Part shown: piece by piece, positions 1 to 5,274 of the stretch | Position numbering within the stretch: position 1 is the first letter of the stretch | Layout: each line of letters opens with the position of its first letter | NCBI GenBank assembly: GCA_018668475.1 | Contig: JABJCZ010000295.1 | Coordinates: 1 to 5,274 of the forward strand | Length of the DNA stretch: 5,274 bases | Direction of reading: 5' to 3' | Source of the DNA: Alphaproteobacteria bacterium | Lineage (GTDB): Bacteria > Pseudomonadota > Alphaproteobacteria > UBA828 | The notes under the pieces: generated by a model | The model's input: only the letters and a program-made list of their open reading frames with translations | Databases searched by the model: none | Told to the model about the DNA's origin: nothing | Program-made: the position numbers and the translations under genes

Positions 1-729
1 CAACCCCTGATCGGACCGGGTACGGCCGTGGTTACGGCTCAGAACGGCATTCCATGGTGGTATTTCCACAAACTCGACGGACCGATGCAAGACCATCGGG
101 TGCAGATGGTCGACCCCAACGATACCCAATGGAACAATATCGGCCCCGACCGGGCAATCGGCTGCGTCATTTATCCGGCCGCAGAGATTGTAGAGCCAGG
201 GGTTGTCAAAGTGCAGCCCCATCTGAGTCAGAACCGGCTGCCCATTGGCGAGCCCGACGGCAGCCGCTCGGAACGGGCGGTGGCGCTCAGTCAAGCGCTG
301 GTTAGTGCAGGATTCAAGGCGCCGGTCCGGCCCAACATTCGTTCGGATATATGGGTGAAGCTGTGGGGCAACCTGGCGTTCAACCCGATCAGCGCACTCA
401 CCGGCGCGACGCTTGAAGACATTGCACGAGATAGCGAAACCCATGCTATAGCCCGTGCCATGATGCTAGAAGGACAGGCTGTGGGAGAGAAACTGGGTGC
501 GCGCTTTGCCATCGACGTCGACAAGCGCATCAAGGGTGCAGAAGAGGTTGGCGCGCATCGCACATCGATGCTGCAGGACCTGACCCTTGGCCGGCCGATG
601 GAAATCGACGCGCTGGTGGGGTCAGTCGCAGAACTTGGTCGCCTCGTCGACGTGCCGACACCAACCATCGATACGGTTTACGCCTTGGTCAAACGCCGTG
701 CGAGGGAATCAGGGTGTTACCCCGGCTGA
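1..729 (+). CDS. panE: Ketopantoate reductase family protein (PanE/ApbA-like), 5' end outside window
   Basis: Family role: NADPH-dependent reduction of 2-dehydropantoate to pantoate, a cytoplasmic step of pantothenate and CoA synthesis. The frame is open from base 1, so the true start lies to the left; the GTG at 28 is internal. The fragment has 242 residues, and the family is usually about 300-330, so roughly 80-90 residues with the GxGxxG nucleotide-binding loop are missing. Visible landmarks are AQNG (residues 13-16, matching the conserved Asn of the cofactor domain), then WVKLWGNLAFNPISALTG, where Lys120 aligns with the catalytic Lys and the two Asn residues follow. The C-terminal helical domain has HRTSMLQDL and GRPMEIDAL, whose Glu201 aligns with the conserved substrate-binding Glu. 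The gene ends in TGA and converges on the gamma-glutamyltransferase gene. Many proteobacteria carry several PanE paralogues, and the NGIPWW variety may act on another 2-oxo acid, so the fold is certain and the exact substrate is not. Confidence 0.9.
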   Translation, partial: QPLIGPGTAVVTAQNGIPWWYFHKLDGPMQDHRVQMVDPNDTQWNNIGPDRAIGCVIYPAAEIVEPGVVKVQPHLSQNRLPIGEPDGSRSERAVALSQALVSAGFKAPVRPNIRSDIWVKLWGNLAFNPISALTGATLEDIARDSETHAIARAMMLEGQAVGEKLGARFAIDVDKRIKGAEEVGAHRTSMLQDLTLGRPMEIDALVGSVAELGRLVDVPTPTIDTVYALVKRRARESGCYPG

Positions 730-753
730 ATCCTGGACCCGTTAGTTTGACCT

Positions 754-2343
754 TTACCAGACTAGCGCGCAGCCATCCTTGCGGGACTCGGACGCAGCGG
801 TAAGTACGCCAGTGTCAGGATCAATCTGGATGGCCTGACCGCCGCCGATGGGCACTTCGGCCCAGCGAGTATTGTGGCCTTTGGCCTGCAGCGCGGCCGC
901 TACGTCCGGGCTGATGGTTGTCTCCAGCTCCAGAACATCCTCAAAATGAAAAGCGCGCGGGGCGTCCAGTGCTTCCTGCACATCCATGCCATAATCGATC
1001 ATGTTGGTCAGCACGTGCGCGTGTCCACAGGCCTGATAGTGCCCGCCCATAACACCAAACGGCATCACTGCTCGGCCGCCCTTGGCCACCATGCCCGGAA
1101 TGATTGTGTGCATTGGCCGCTTGTTGGGCTCGATTTGGTTGGGGTGCTCTGGATCAATCAGGAAGCTCGCACCCCGGTTTTGCAGCATCACGCCTGATTT
1201 CGGCGCGCAAAGCCCGCTACCGAATGAATGGAAGGTCGAATTAATGAAGGAGACAGCCCCTCCCTTGTCATCCACGACCGTGAGATAAACCGTATCGCGG
1301 TGCTGCGTGCCACCCGCCGGCGGCATCCGCGTCATGGCCCGGCTCGGGTCAATCAGGCTGCGCATCCGCTCGGCATAATCAGCCGACAGAAGATGCTCTA
1401 CCGGCACATTCACCAGATCAGGGTCGGCCAGCAGGCCGGCCCGATCACGATAGGCTAGGCGCGTGGCCTCGGCCTCTAAATGCAGGCGTTGGGCGCCCGA
1501 CGATTCCATTGATGCAAGGTCAAATCCGGCCAGAATGTTCAACATGATCAGAGCAACGACACCTTGGCCATTGGGCGGGCACTCATAAACGTCGTAGCCG
1601 CGGTAGTTCGTGCTGATCGGGTCCACATATTGCGGCTCATAGGCGGCAAAATCGTCGAGGGTCATGAGGCTCCCCAACGAGCGCAGGTAACCAACGATAT
1701 CCTCTGCCACTTCGCCGGTATAGAACGCGTCACGCCCCCCTTCGCCGATACGTGCCAGCGTTTGCGCAAGCTCAGGCTGGCGATGCACTTGACCAGCAAC
1801 CGGGGCCTTTCCACCCGGCAGGAAAATACGTTTTGCAGTGTCGCAGGCATGGAGTTTGTCCACATTTCGTGCCCAGTCCGCCGCAATACGGGGGGCAACA
1901 ACATAGCCTTCTTCGGCATACCGAACCGCCGGTTGCAACAGCTCGCCCAGTGACCGAGTGCCATGGTCTGAGACCAATTTTGCCCAGGCGCCAACAGCGC
2001 CGGGAATGGTTACGGAATGGGGGCTCTGGAAGCCAATGGTGTCAATGCCCTGCTCAATGAACCAGTCAATAGTAGCTGCCGAAGGCGCCCGGCCGGAGCC
2101 GTTGATGGTTACCGGAGGCACCCGGCCCTCGGGCGCATAGAGAACGAAGCAATCGCCACCGATACCGGTTGACTGCGGCTCGACAACACCCAGCACGGCG
2201 CAAGCTGCAACGGCTGCATCAATGGCATTGCCGCCGGCCTTCAGTACATCCAGCGCGACTCCGGTCGCCAGTGGCTGCGACGTTGCCGCCGCGCCGCGCA
2301 AACCGTAGACGGGGGAGCGCCCGGGCAATTGAAAATCGCGCAT
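754..2343 (-). CDS. ggt: Gamma-glutamyltransferase family proenzyme (N-terminal nucleophile hydrolase)
   Basis: Family role: a single chain cleaves itself before a Thr, which then serves as N-terminal nucleophile for gamma-glutamyl or related amide hydrolysis and transfer. Start chosen at 2343, giving 529 residues beginning MRDFQLPGRSPV, the usual N-terminus as I recall this subgroup. An in-frame ATG at 2373 would add ten residues. A GAGG lies 11 bases before 2343. Landmarks in the short numbering: GGNAIDAAVA (38-47), the acidic VEPQSTGIGGDCF segment, NGSGRAP (81-87, Arg85 probably binding the substrate carboxylate), PPNGQG (257-262), HRDTVYLTVVD with nucleophile Thr351, MGG (432-434) for the oxyanion hole, and SRKDG near the C-terminus. 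This predicts a large subunit of 350 and a small one of 179 residues. No signal peptide is seen, so it is probably cytoplasmic, unlike periplasmic E. coli Ggt. Classical glutathione activity is not assured: the family includes oxamate amidohydrolase (HpxW) and acylases. Confidence 0.92.
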   Translation of the reverse strand: MRDFQLPGRSPVYGLRGAAATSQPLATGVALDVLKAGGNAIDAAVAACAVLGVVEPQSTGIGGDCFVLYAPEGRVPPVTINGSGRAPSAATIDWFIEQGIDTIGFQSPHSVTIPGAVGAWAKLVSDHGTRSLGELLQPAVRYAEEGYVVAPRIAADWARNVDKLHACDTAKRIFLPGGKAPVAGQVHRQPELAQTLARIGEGGRDAFYTGEVAEDIVGYLRSLGSLMTLDDFAAYEPQYVDPISTNYRGYDVYECPPNGQGVVALIMLNILAGFDLASMESSGAQRLHLEAEATRLAYRDRAGLLADPDLVNVPVEHLLSADYAERMRSLIDPSRAMTRMPPAGGTQHRDTVYLTVVDDKGGAVSFINSTFHSFGSGLCAPKSGVMLQNRGASFLIDPEHPNQIEPNKRPMHTIIPGMVAKGGRAVMPFGVMGGHYQACGHAHVLTNMIDYGMDVQEALDAPRAFHFEDVLELETTISPDVAAALQAKGHNTRWAEVPIGGGQAIQIDPDTGVLTAASESRKDGCALVW

Positions 2344-2369
2344 AGTATCCAGTCCCTCGTATCCTGCCG

Positions 2370-2492
2370 TCATCCGTTAGATTGATCATGCTTCTGCAGC
2401 GAGCTCACACCCGCGCAAAAAGGCATAGCGCTGGCCAATATGCATGCGAGTTGCACGATTGCAACGGCAATTGGGGCCTCTTTTGACCACAT
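2370..2492 (-). CDS. Possible 40-residue membrane peptide upstream of ggt
   Basis: A short open frame begins MWSKEAPIAVAIVQ and ends QKHDQSNG. Residues about 7-29 are hydrophobic (Ala, Ile, Val, Leu, two Cys), long enough for one membrane helix or an uncleaved signal anchor, followed by a polar tail. The ATG at 2492 is preceded by AAGGGGG with a five-base gap, a plausible ribosome binding site, and an in-frame TAA lies 12 bases before the ATG, so this is not the tail of a longer frame. Its TGA overlaps the upstream candidate start of ggt (ATG at 2373) in an ATGA arrangement, which would allow translational coupling. I do not recognise the peptide. It may be a real small gene, a leader peptide, or a chance frame; its small size prevents a firm call. 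Confidence 0.3.
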   Translation of the reverse strand: MWSKEAPIAVAIVQLACILASAMPFCAGVSSLQKHDQSNG

Positions 2493-2520
2493 GGTGACCC
2501 CCTTTTATCCGACCATTCGG

Positions 2521-2556
2521 CTATCAATACCAGCGTTAAACACCAACGGGTGATAG
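2521..2556. other. Bulged hairpin upstream of the ggt leader
   Basis: CTATC pairs with GATAG, ACC with GGT and CGTT with AACG around a seven-base loop, giving 12 pairs with bulges on one side only. No T-run follows on either strand, so it does not look like an intrinsic terminator. On the minus strand it lies 29 bases before the 40-residue ORF and could be part of a 5' leader. The rest of the gap from 2493 to 2649 shows nothing else that I can name. Confidence 0.25.
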
Positions 2557-2629
2557 CACGCCCTGCCCCGGCGGGACCGGCACCTGTCAATCGCGAAAAT
2601 TTTCATACTTCGGAGAAGGTGATGTTTTG

Positions 2630-2674
2630 AAAATTGGCCCTGACAAAAATTGCCCCTGACAACAAGCCTGACAA
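2630..2674 (+). repeat. Imperfect short tandem repeat (about 15-16 bases)
   Basis: AAAATTGGCCCTGAC (2630-2644) is followed directly by AAAAATTGCCCCTGAC (2645-2660), and a shorter copy of the end follows. CCTGACAA occurs three times, at 2639-2646, 2655-2662 and 2667-2674. It lies exactly where the rightward remnant should begin, so slippage here may have disrupted that gene's start and reading frame. Confidence 0.45.
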
Positions 2675-2829
2675 TGGCTCTGGCTATTGGCGTTGTGTTT
2701 AGTGCCGGTGGTGCGTCGCCAGCACTGGCTTCTGATGACCCCGCGCCCAAACGCGTCACAATCACCGGGGGGATTATTGATTCCTGATGCTATCTGAGCG
2801 AGATCATGTGGGCAACAGGAAGCGCCCAT
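2650..2829 (+). pseudogene. Remnant of a small exported protein, N-terminal part with in-frame TGA
   Basis: Read from the TTG at 2650 or the ATG at 2674, the frame gives a textbook signal peptide: hydrophobic core MALAIGVVFSAGG, then ASPALAS and an Asp-Asp start of the mature part, with signal peptidase I cleavage likely after Ala-Leu-Ala or Ala-Ser. The mature part continues KRVTITGGIIDS, then TGA (2785-2787), and in the same frame CYLSEIMWATGSAH. From memory, an uncharacterised family of small exported proteins has a TGEIIDSWCY...IM...GTAHHQC pattern; here Trp would have become TGA and everything after the His is gone. Past about 2830 the sequence belongs to an opposite-strand remnant. There is no convincing ribosome binding site for either start. 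Family membership is recollection and was not searched; the signal peptide and the interruption are seen directly. Confidence 0.5.
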
Positions 2830-3096
2830 CCATATCAAAAATTCGCTATCGAACCCCAGCCGGATCGCCGCCCCTGTGTCAAAGGTAATGGTAGGCTTGG
2901 CGCCCTCAAGTCGCGAGTCATTCGGGGTCACCCGCTCGAACCCTTCGAGGACATCACTGTCTGAGGTTGTGAAATCAAAAGCGAAACCGTCAGCCGGAAT
3001 ATCTAGAAAGCCCTCAGTGGCGCTGATCGATTAAACGTGCGAAGCGGACACCGTCTCGCTGGCAGAAAAGAAACGAGCCATGTGATATCGGCTCAT
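2830..3096 (-). pseudogene. Remnant of an unrecognised gene, N-terminal part with early TAA
   Basis: The frame begins MSRYHMARFFSASETVSASH, runs into TAA at codon 22 (3031-3033), and continues in the same frame as SISATEGFLDIPADGFAF, DFTTSDSDVLEGFERV, and KPTITFDTGAAIRLGFDS to LIWMG near 2830. The composition after the stop is protein-like: acidic, rich in Phe and Gly, with GC-biased codons. The start has one of the best ribosome binding sites in the window. Beyond about 2830 the frame stays open only as antisense of the rightward remnant, so the original 3' part is missing. I do not recognise the family. A single C-to-T change (CAA to TAA) would explain the stop. Upstream lies an AT-rich leader, 3111-3170, without a clear promoter. 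Confidence 0.45.
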
Positions 3097-3102
3097 GTCA
3101 GG

Positions 3103-3107
3103 CCTCC
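3103..3107 (-). promoter_or_regulatory. Strong Shine-Dalgarno site for the leftward remnant
   Basis: GGAGG on the minus strand lies six bases before the ATG at 3096. Such a match and spacing strongly suggest that a real gene once started here, even though its frame is now interrupted. Confidence 0.5.
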
Positions 3108-3169
3108 GAAAAATCAGTTCAAGTTCACAAAACTACATAAAGAAAATTAATTGACTGATAACATTAAGG

Positions 3170-3274
3170 TTAAAGCTCAAATGCTGCGAGGGTCACAATC
3201 CGGGGGTCCCGCTCGGCTATTGCCAGCCCTTCACGTGCTATGTCCCGTGCCTTTAAACCTTGTACGTTGGTCCG
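3170..3274 (-). pseudogene. Possible C-terminal remnant of a leftward gene
   Basis: The minus strand between two stops encodes a tail containing GLKARDIAREGLAIAERD and then PRIVTLAAFEL followed by TAA. It reads like a helical protein C-terminus, with amphipathic Ala, Arg and Glu spacing and mostly GC-ending codons. It has no start codon of its own. A different frame is open just upstream (minus strand, 3425 to 3231, TTG start, 64 residues), so one frameshift near 3270-3290 might join the two. Its stop is 73 bases before the next leftward remnant, as in an operon. I do not recognise either part, and chance is a real alternative. Confidence 0.25.
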
Positions 3275-3294
3275 TTACCAGTTCGATCAATACA

Positions 3295-3322
3295 ATTCTG
3301 ACAAAATTCAGAATGTGATCAC
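3295..3322. repeat. AT-rich hairpin and adjacent 8-base palindrome
   Basis: ATTCTGA (3295-3301) and TCAGAAT (3308-3314) form a perfect seven-pair stem with a six-base loop. GTGATCAC (3315-3322), a perfect palindrome, follows at once. No T-run follows, so this is not an evident terminator. It might be a regulator binding site, but no regulator is present to match. The remainder of 3275-3456 shows nothing else that I can assign apart from a 9-base tandem repeat. Confidence 0.25.
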
Positions 3323-3389
3323 TTAAGTTTTGTATAAGGCATGGTGAGGTCAGATCGAGGGTGAAGTCGCCTGTCGCCGAACGCGACAC

Positions 3390-3407
3390 GAGCGTCACGA
3401 GCGTCAC
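3390..3407. repeat. 9-base tandem duplication
   Basis: GAGCGTCAC occurs twice in tandem (3390-3398 and 3399-3407). It is short enough to be a slippage product. In the open minus frame it would encode a repeated Val-Thr-Leu. Confidence 0.5.
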
Positions 3408-3456
3408 CCGGCCCTGCGGTAGCAATGGAAGTATCGACTGGGTAAAAAGCGGGCAG

Positions 3457-3530
3457 TATTTGTATTAACTTATTATAATAAAACTATATTATTCGGTATG
3501 TTAAGGATGTTTGAATTGTATATAGTCGTA
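3457..3530 (+). promoter_or_regulatory. AT-rich island, probable promoter region for gmd-fcl
   Basis: About 81% A+T over 70 bases, against a GC-rich background. It contains a perfect TATAAT (3474-3479) inside the 12-base palindrome TTATTATAATAA (3470-3481), and a weaker pair TTGTAT (3460-3465) and TATATT (3485-3490) with a long 19-base spacer. No good -35 box sits at the usual distance from TATAAT, so the exact promoter is not resolved. Its place, 90-160 bases before gmd and after the decayed region, makes it the best candidate for the operon promoter. Confidence 0.35.
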
Positions 3531-3620
3531 ATGTCCCGAATAAACAGTGAAATTGATCACACCGGACGCATTGTCCATATCGGTGCAAAAATGGGCCCGA
3601 TGGCCCCGGAGTGGCAATGA
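3531..3620 (+). CDS. Possible 29-residue ORF overlapping the start of gmd
   Basis: A frame from the ATG at 3531 encodes [18 protein letters not shown] and ends PMAPEWQ; its TGA overlaps the gmd ATG as ATGA. Upstream in-frame ATGs at 3507 and 3498 would lengthen it to 37 or 40 residues, and the frame stays open back to 3423. None of these starts has a well-spaced ribosome binding site. The last 20 codons have GC-ending bias similar to gmd, whereas the part before 3531 is AT-rich and unlike coding sequence. It could be a leader peptide, the tail of a lost gene, or chance. Confidence 0.2.
   Translation: MSRINSEIDHTGRIVHIGAKMGPMAPEWQ
3608..3611 (+). promoter_or_regulatory. Ribosome binding site deciding the gmd start
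   Basis: GGAG lies five bases before the ATG at 3617. The in-frame GTG at 3611 shares its G with this motif and so cannot use it, which favours ATG 3617. Confidence 0.6.
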
Positions 3621-4684
3621 GCAAAGCCAAAACTGCTTTAATAACGGGTGTTACTGGTCAGGATGGGGCGTTACTTGCGGAACTTCTGCTCCGCAAGGGC
3701 TATCAGGTCCACGGAATCAAGCGGCGTTCGTCCTCATTCAATACCGCACGCGTCGACCATTTGTACCATGACCCGCATATTGAAGACGTCAATTTCCTGA
3801 TGCATTACGGGGATATGACTGACGCGACCAATCTGATCCGCCTGCTTAAGGACATTAAACCAGACGAGGTTTACAACCTTGCTGCGCAAAGCCACGTTCA
3901 GGTGAGTTTCGAAACACCCGAGTATACGGCCAATGCTGATGCGCTTGGCACGCTCCGTCTGCTGGAAGCTATCCGAATACTGGATCTCGGCGATACGTGC
4001 CGGTTCTACCAGGCCTCGACCTCTGAACTCTACGGCAAGATCCAGGAAACGCCGCAGCGCGAAACCACGCCATTTTATCCACGAAGCCCTTATGCCGCCG
4101 CGAAACTTTATGCGTATTGGATTACTGTCAACTACCGCGAGGCATACGGTTACCACGCGTCGAACGGTATCCTCTTCAATCATGAAGGGCCGACACGCGG
4201 GGAAACTTTTGTCACCCGCAAGATAACGCGCGCGGTTGCCGCTATTGAGCTGGGGCTTCAGAATCGACTTTATCTTGGCAACCTTGATGCAAAACGCGAC
4301 TGGGGCCATGCAAGGGACTACGTGGACGGCATGTGGCTGATGCTGCAACAGGACACACCCGATGATTATGTCCTGGCCACCGGCGAAGCCCATTCGGTGC
4401 GGGAGTTCGTTGAGCTCGCTTTCGCGGAGGTCGGGCGCACCATTGAGTGGCAAGGCAGTGACGAAAACGAAAAAGGCGTCGACGATAAATCTGGCGAAAC
4501 TCTCGTTGAAATCGATCCCCATTACTTTCGGCCAACGGAAGTTGAAATACTGCTGGGCGACCCGGCAAAGGCGAAAGCCGTTTTGGGGTGGGAACACACT
4601 ACCCCGTTCGCTGACCTGGTCAGTGAAATGACCAAGGCCGACCTTGAATTGATGCGCCTTGAACAACGGATTACTCGGGAGTAG
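3617..4684 (+). CDS. gmd: GDP-mannose 4,6-dehydratase
   Basis: Converts GDP-D-mannose to GDP-4-dehydro-6-deoxy-D-mannose in the cytoplasm, the first committed step to GDP-L-fucose and also to GDP-rhamnose and perosamine. It is an extended short-chain dehydrogenase with tightly bound NADP. From the ATG at 3617 it has 355 residues, close to the usual 340-370. Landmarks: GVTGQDG (11-17) cofactor loop, [10 protein letters not shown] (36-45) typical of Gmd, NLAAQSHV (87-94), the catalytic set STSE (134-137) with Thr135 and Glu137, YAAAK with Tyr159 and Lys163, [17 protein letters not shown] (187-203), [10 protein letters not shown], and YFRPTEVE (304-311) in the nucleotide-sugar domain. Gly-Pro-Thr replaces the commoner Ser-Pro-Arg in the NHE motif, a variant that I believe occurs in other bacteria. 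All catalytic residues are present. It is followed in the same frame by fcl after nine bases, surely one operon. Confidence 0.97.
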   Translation: MSKAKTALITGVTGQDGALLAELLLRKGYQVHGIKRRSSSFNTARVDHLYHDPHIEDVNFLMHYGDMTDATNLIRLLKDIKPDEVYNLAAQSHVQVSFETPEYTANADALGTLRLLEAIRILDLGDTCRFYQASTSELYGKIQETPQRETTPFYPRSPYAAAKLYAYWITVNYREAYGYHASNGILFNHEGPTRGETFVTRKITRAVAAIELGLQNRLYLGNLDAKRDWGHARDYVDGMWLMLQQDTPDDYVLATGEAHSVREFVELAFAEVGRTIEWQGSDENEKGVDDKSGETLVEIDPHYFRPTEVEILLGDPAKAKAVLGWEHTTPFADLVSEMTKADLELMRLEQRITRE

Positions 4685-4692
4685 CCCCCCCC
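4685..4692 (+). repeat. Run of eight C between gmd and fcl
   Basis: Eight consecutive C fill almost all of the gap after the gmd TAG and before the fcl GTG. Homopolymers of this length can slip. Here a change in length would alter only the spacing to the fcl start, not a reading frame, unless translation passes through from gmd. Confidence 0.6.
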
Positions 4693-4693
4693 T

Positions 4694-5274
4694 GTGAACT
4701 CGCATCAAACTTATGCGCTTGAGGGCAAGCGGATCTGGATTGCCGGGCACCGTGGGATGCTTGGTGCAGCAGTATGCCGGCAACTTGAAACAGAAAATTG
4801 CGAAATTCTCACCTGCGACAGGGCGTCTGTCGATCTGCGCCGCCAGCAGGAAATCGAAACCTGGATTGGCGACAATCGACCAGACGCCATCATCATCGCG
4901 GCCGCCAGAGTGGGGGGCATTCAGGCCAACAACGCGCTGCCCGCCGAGTTTCTCTATGACAACCTGATGATCGAAGCCAATGTCGTTCACGCCGCATTTG
5001 AGGCTGGAGTCGAGAAGTTGTTGCTGCTGGGCTCATCCTGCATTTATCCACGTGCAGTAGAACAGCCCATGCGCGAGGATGCCCTTCTAACGGGAGTGCT
5101 AGAGCCGACCAACGAACCCTATGCGATTGCAAAGATTGCAGGGATTAAGATGTGCGAGAGTTACAACCGTCAGTATGGCAGAGACTATAGATCTGTGATG
5201 CCCACTAATCTATACGGGCCAGGCGATAATTATCATCCAGAAAATAGTCACGTTGTACCGGCACTCGTCAGACG
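4694..5274 (+). CDS. fcl: GDP-L-fucose synthase, 3' end outside window
   Basis: Epimerises and reduces GDP-4-dehydro-6-deoxy-D-mannose with NADPH to GDP-L-fucose, the step after Gmd, in the cytoplasm. 193 codons plus two bases are present, out of roughly 310-325 expected. Start GTG at 4694: it is the first possible start after the gmd stop, and the [14 protein letters not shown] loop begins at residue 11. The ribosome binding site is poor; GGGAG inside the end of gmd lies 12 bases away, so coupling to gmd translation is likely. Landmarks: GHRGMLG (18-24), ARVGGI (71-76), GSSCIYP (113-119) with Ser114 and Cys116, [14 protein letters not shown] with Tyr143 and Lys147, [11 protein letters not shown] (169-179), and His186. 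These align with E. coli Ser107, Cys109, Tyr136, Lys140 and His179 at a constant offset of seven. Four AGA arginine codons contrast with none in gmd, and the last 110 bases are only about 45% GC. Confidence 0.95.
   Translation, partial: MNSHQTYALEGKRIWIAGHRGMLGAAVCRQLETENCEILTCDRASVDLRRQQEIETWIGDNRPDAIIIAAARVGGIQANNALPAEFLYDNLMIEANVVHAAFEAGVEKLLLLGSSCIYPRAVEQPMREDALLTGVLEPTNEPYAIAKIAGIKMCESYNRQYGRDYRSVMPTNLYGPGDNYHPENSHVVPALVR

Noticed and set aside
730..753. Terminator between the panE-like gene and ggt
   Set aside because: The 24-base gap has no stem-loop with a T-run on either strand.
2785..2787. TGA read as tryptophan by an alternative genetic code
   Set aside because: TGA is used as the normal stop of the panE-like gene in the same window.
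2587..2931. 114-codon minus-strand frame taken as an intact gene
   Set aside because: Its first part is the leftward remnant starting well upstream at 3096, and its second part is the antisense of the signal-peptide remnant; it is a chance fusion across the junction.
3151..3179. TTGACT at 3151 as a -35 box of a rightward promoter
   Set aside because: No -10-like hexamer lies 16-18 bases downstream, and no rightward gene follows nearby.
2357..3616. Insertion sequence or phage attachment site in the gene-poor middle
   Set aside because: No transposase or integrase fragment, no long terminal inverted repeats, no target duplication and no tRNA were seen; only short slippage-scale repeats.
3547..3771. 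74-codon frame from a GTG ahead of gmd
   Set aside because: It runs mainly out of frame through the conserved start of gmd and has no usable RBS or recognisable content.
3734..4990. Long open frame of 418 codons on the minus strand opposite gmd and fcl
   Set aside because: It lies antisense to two clearly conserved genes, has no recognisable domain, and spans the gmd-fcl junction; it arises from the codon bias of the real genes.

Overview
The window looks like chromosome of a moderately GC-rich Gram-negative bacterium, most likely an alphaproteobacterium. That placement is an inference from the style of the reductase and the gamma-glutamyltransferase-family protein and from the GC-rich codon use of both. 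No rRNA, tRNA or other taxonomic marker is present.

Left part (1-2500). The C-terminal three quarters of a ketopantoate reductase-family protein (PanE-like) reads rightward off the left edge. It meets, tail to tail across 24 bases, a complete leftward gamma-glutamyltransferase-family proenzyme. A possible 40-residue membrane peptide sits just upstream of the latter and overlaps its first candidate start by ATGA. No terminator hairpin is visible between the two convergent genes.

Middle part (about 2500-3500). This is a kilobase with no intact gene of normal size, but it is not empty. It holds a rightward remnant with a clear signal peptide and an in-frame TGA. It also holds a leftward remnant with an excellent ribosome binding site and an early TAA. 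The two meet near 2830, as if one deletion had removed the 3' halves of two convergent genes. A third, weaker leftward C-terminal remnant lies at 3170-3274. Short tandem repeats and small hairpins are scattered through the region. It ends in a very AT-rich stretch (about 3457-3526, roughly 19% GC) that probably carries the promoter for the genes to its right.

Right part (3617-5274). gmd (GDP-mannose 4,6-dehydratase) is followed after nine bases by fcl (GDP-L-fucose synthase), which runs off the right edge. Together they convert GDP-D-mannose to GDP-L-fucose, a precursor for fucosylated exopolysaccharide, capsule or O-antigen. They are probably the first genes of a surface-polysaccharide cluster continuing to the right. 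The AGA codons in fcl, absent from gmd and from the PanE fragment, and the decayed genes next door suggest that the cluster sits at a recombination boundary.

I see no CRISPR array, insertion sequence, phage gene or defence system, and nothing that I would call a new biological system. The most interesting items are the fused remnants, the ATGA-overlapped micro-ORFs and the in-frame gmd-amber-fcl junction.
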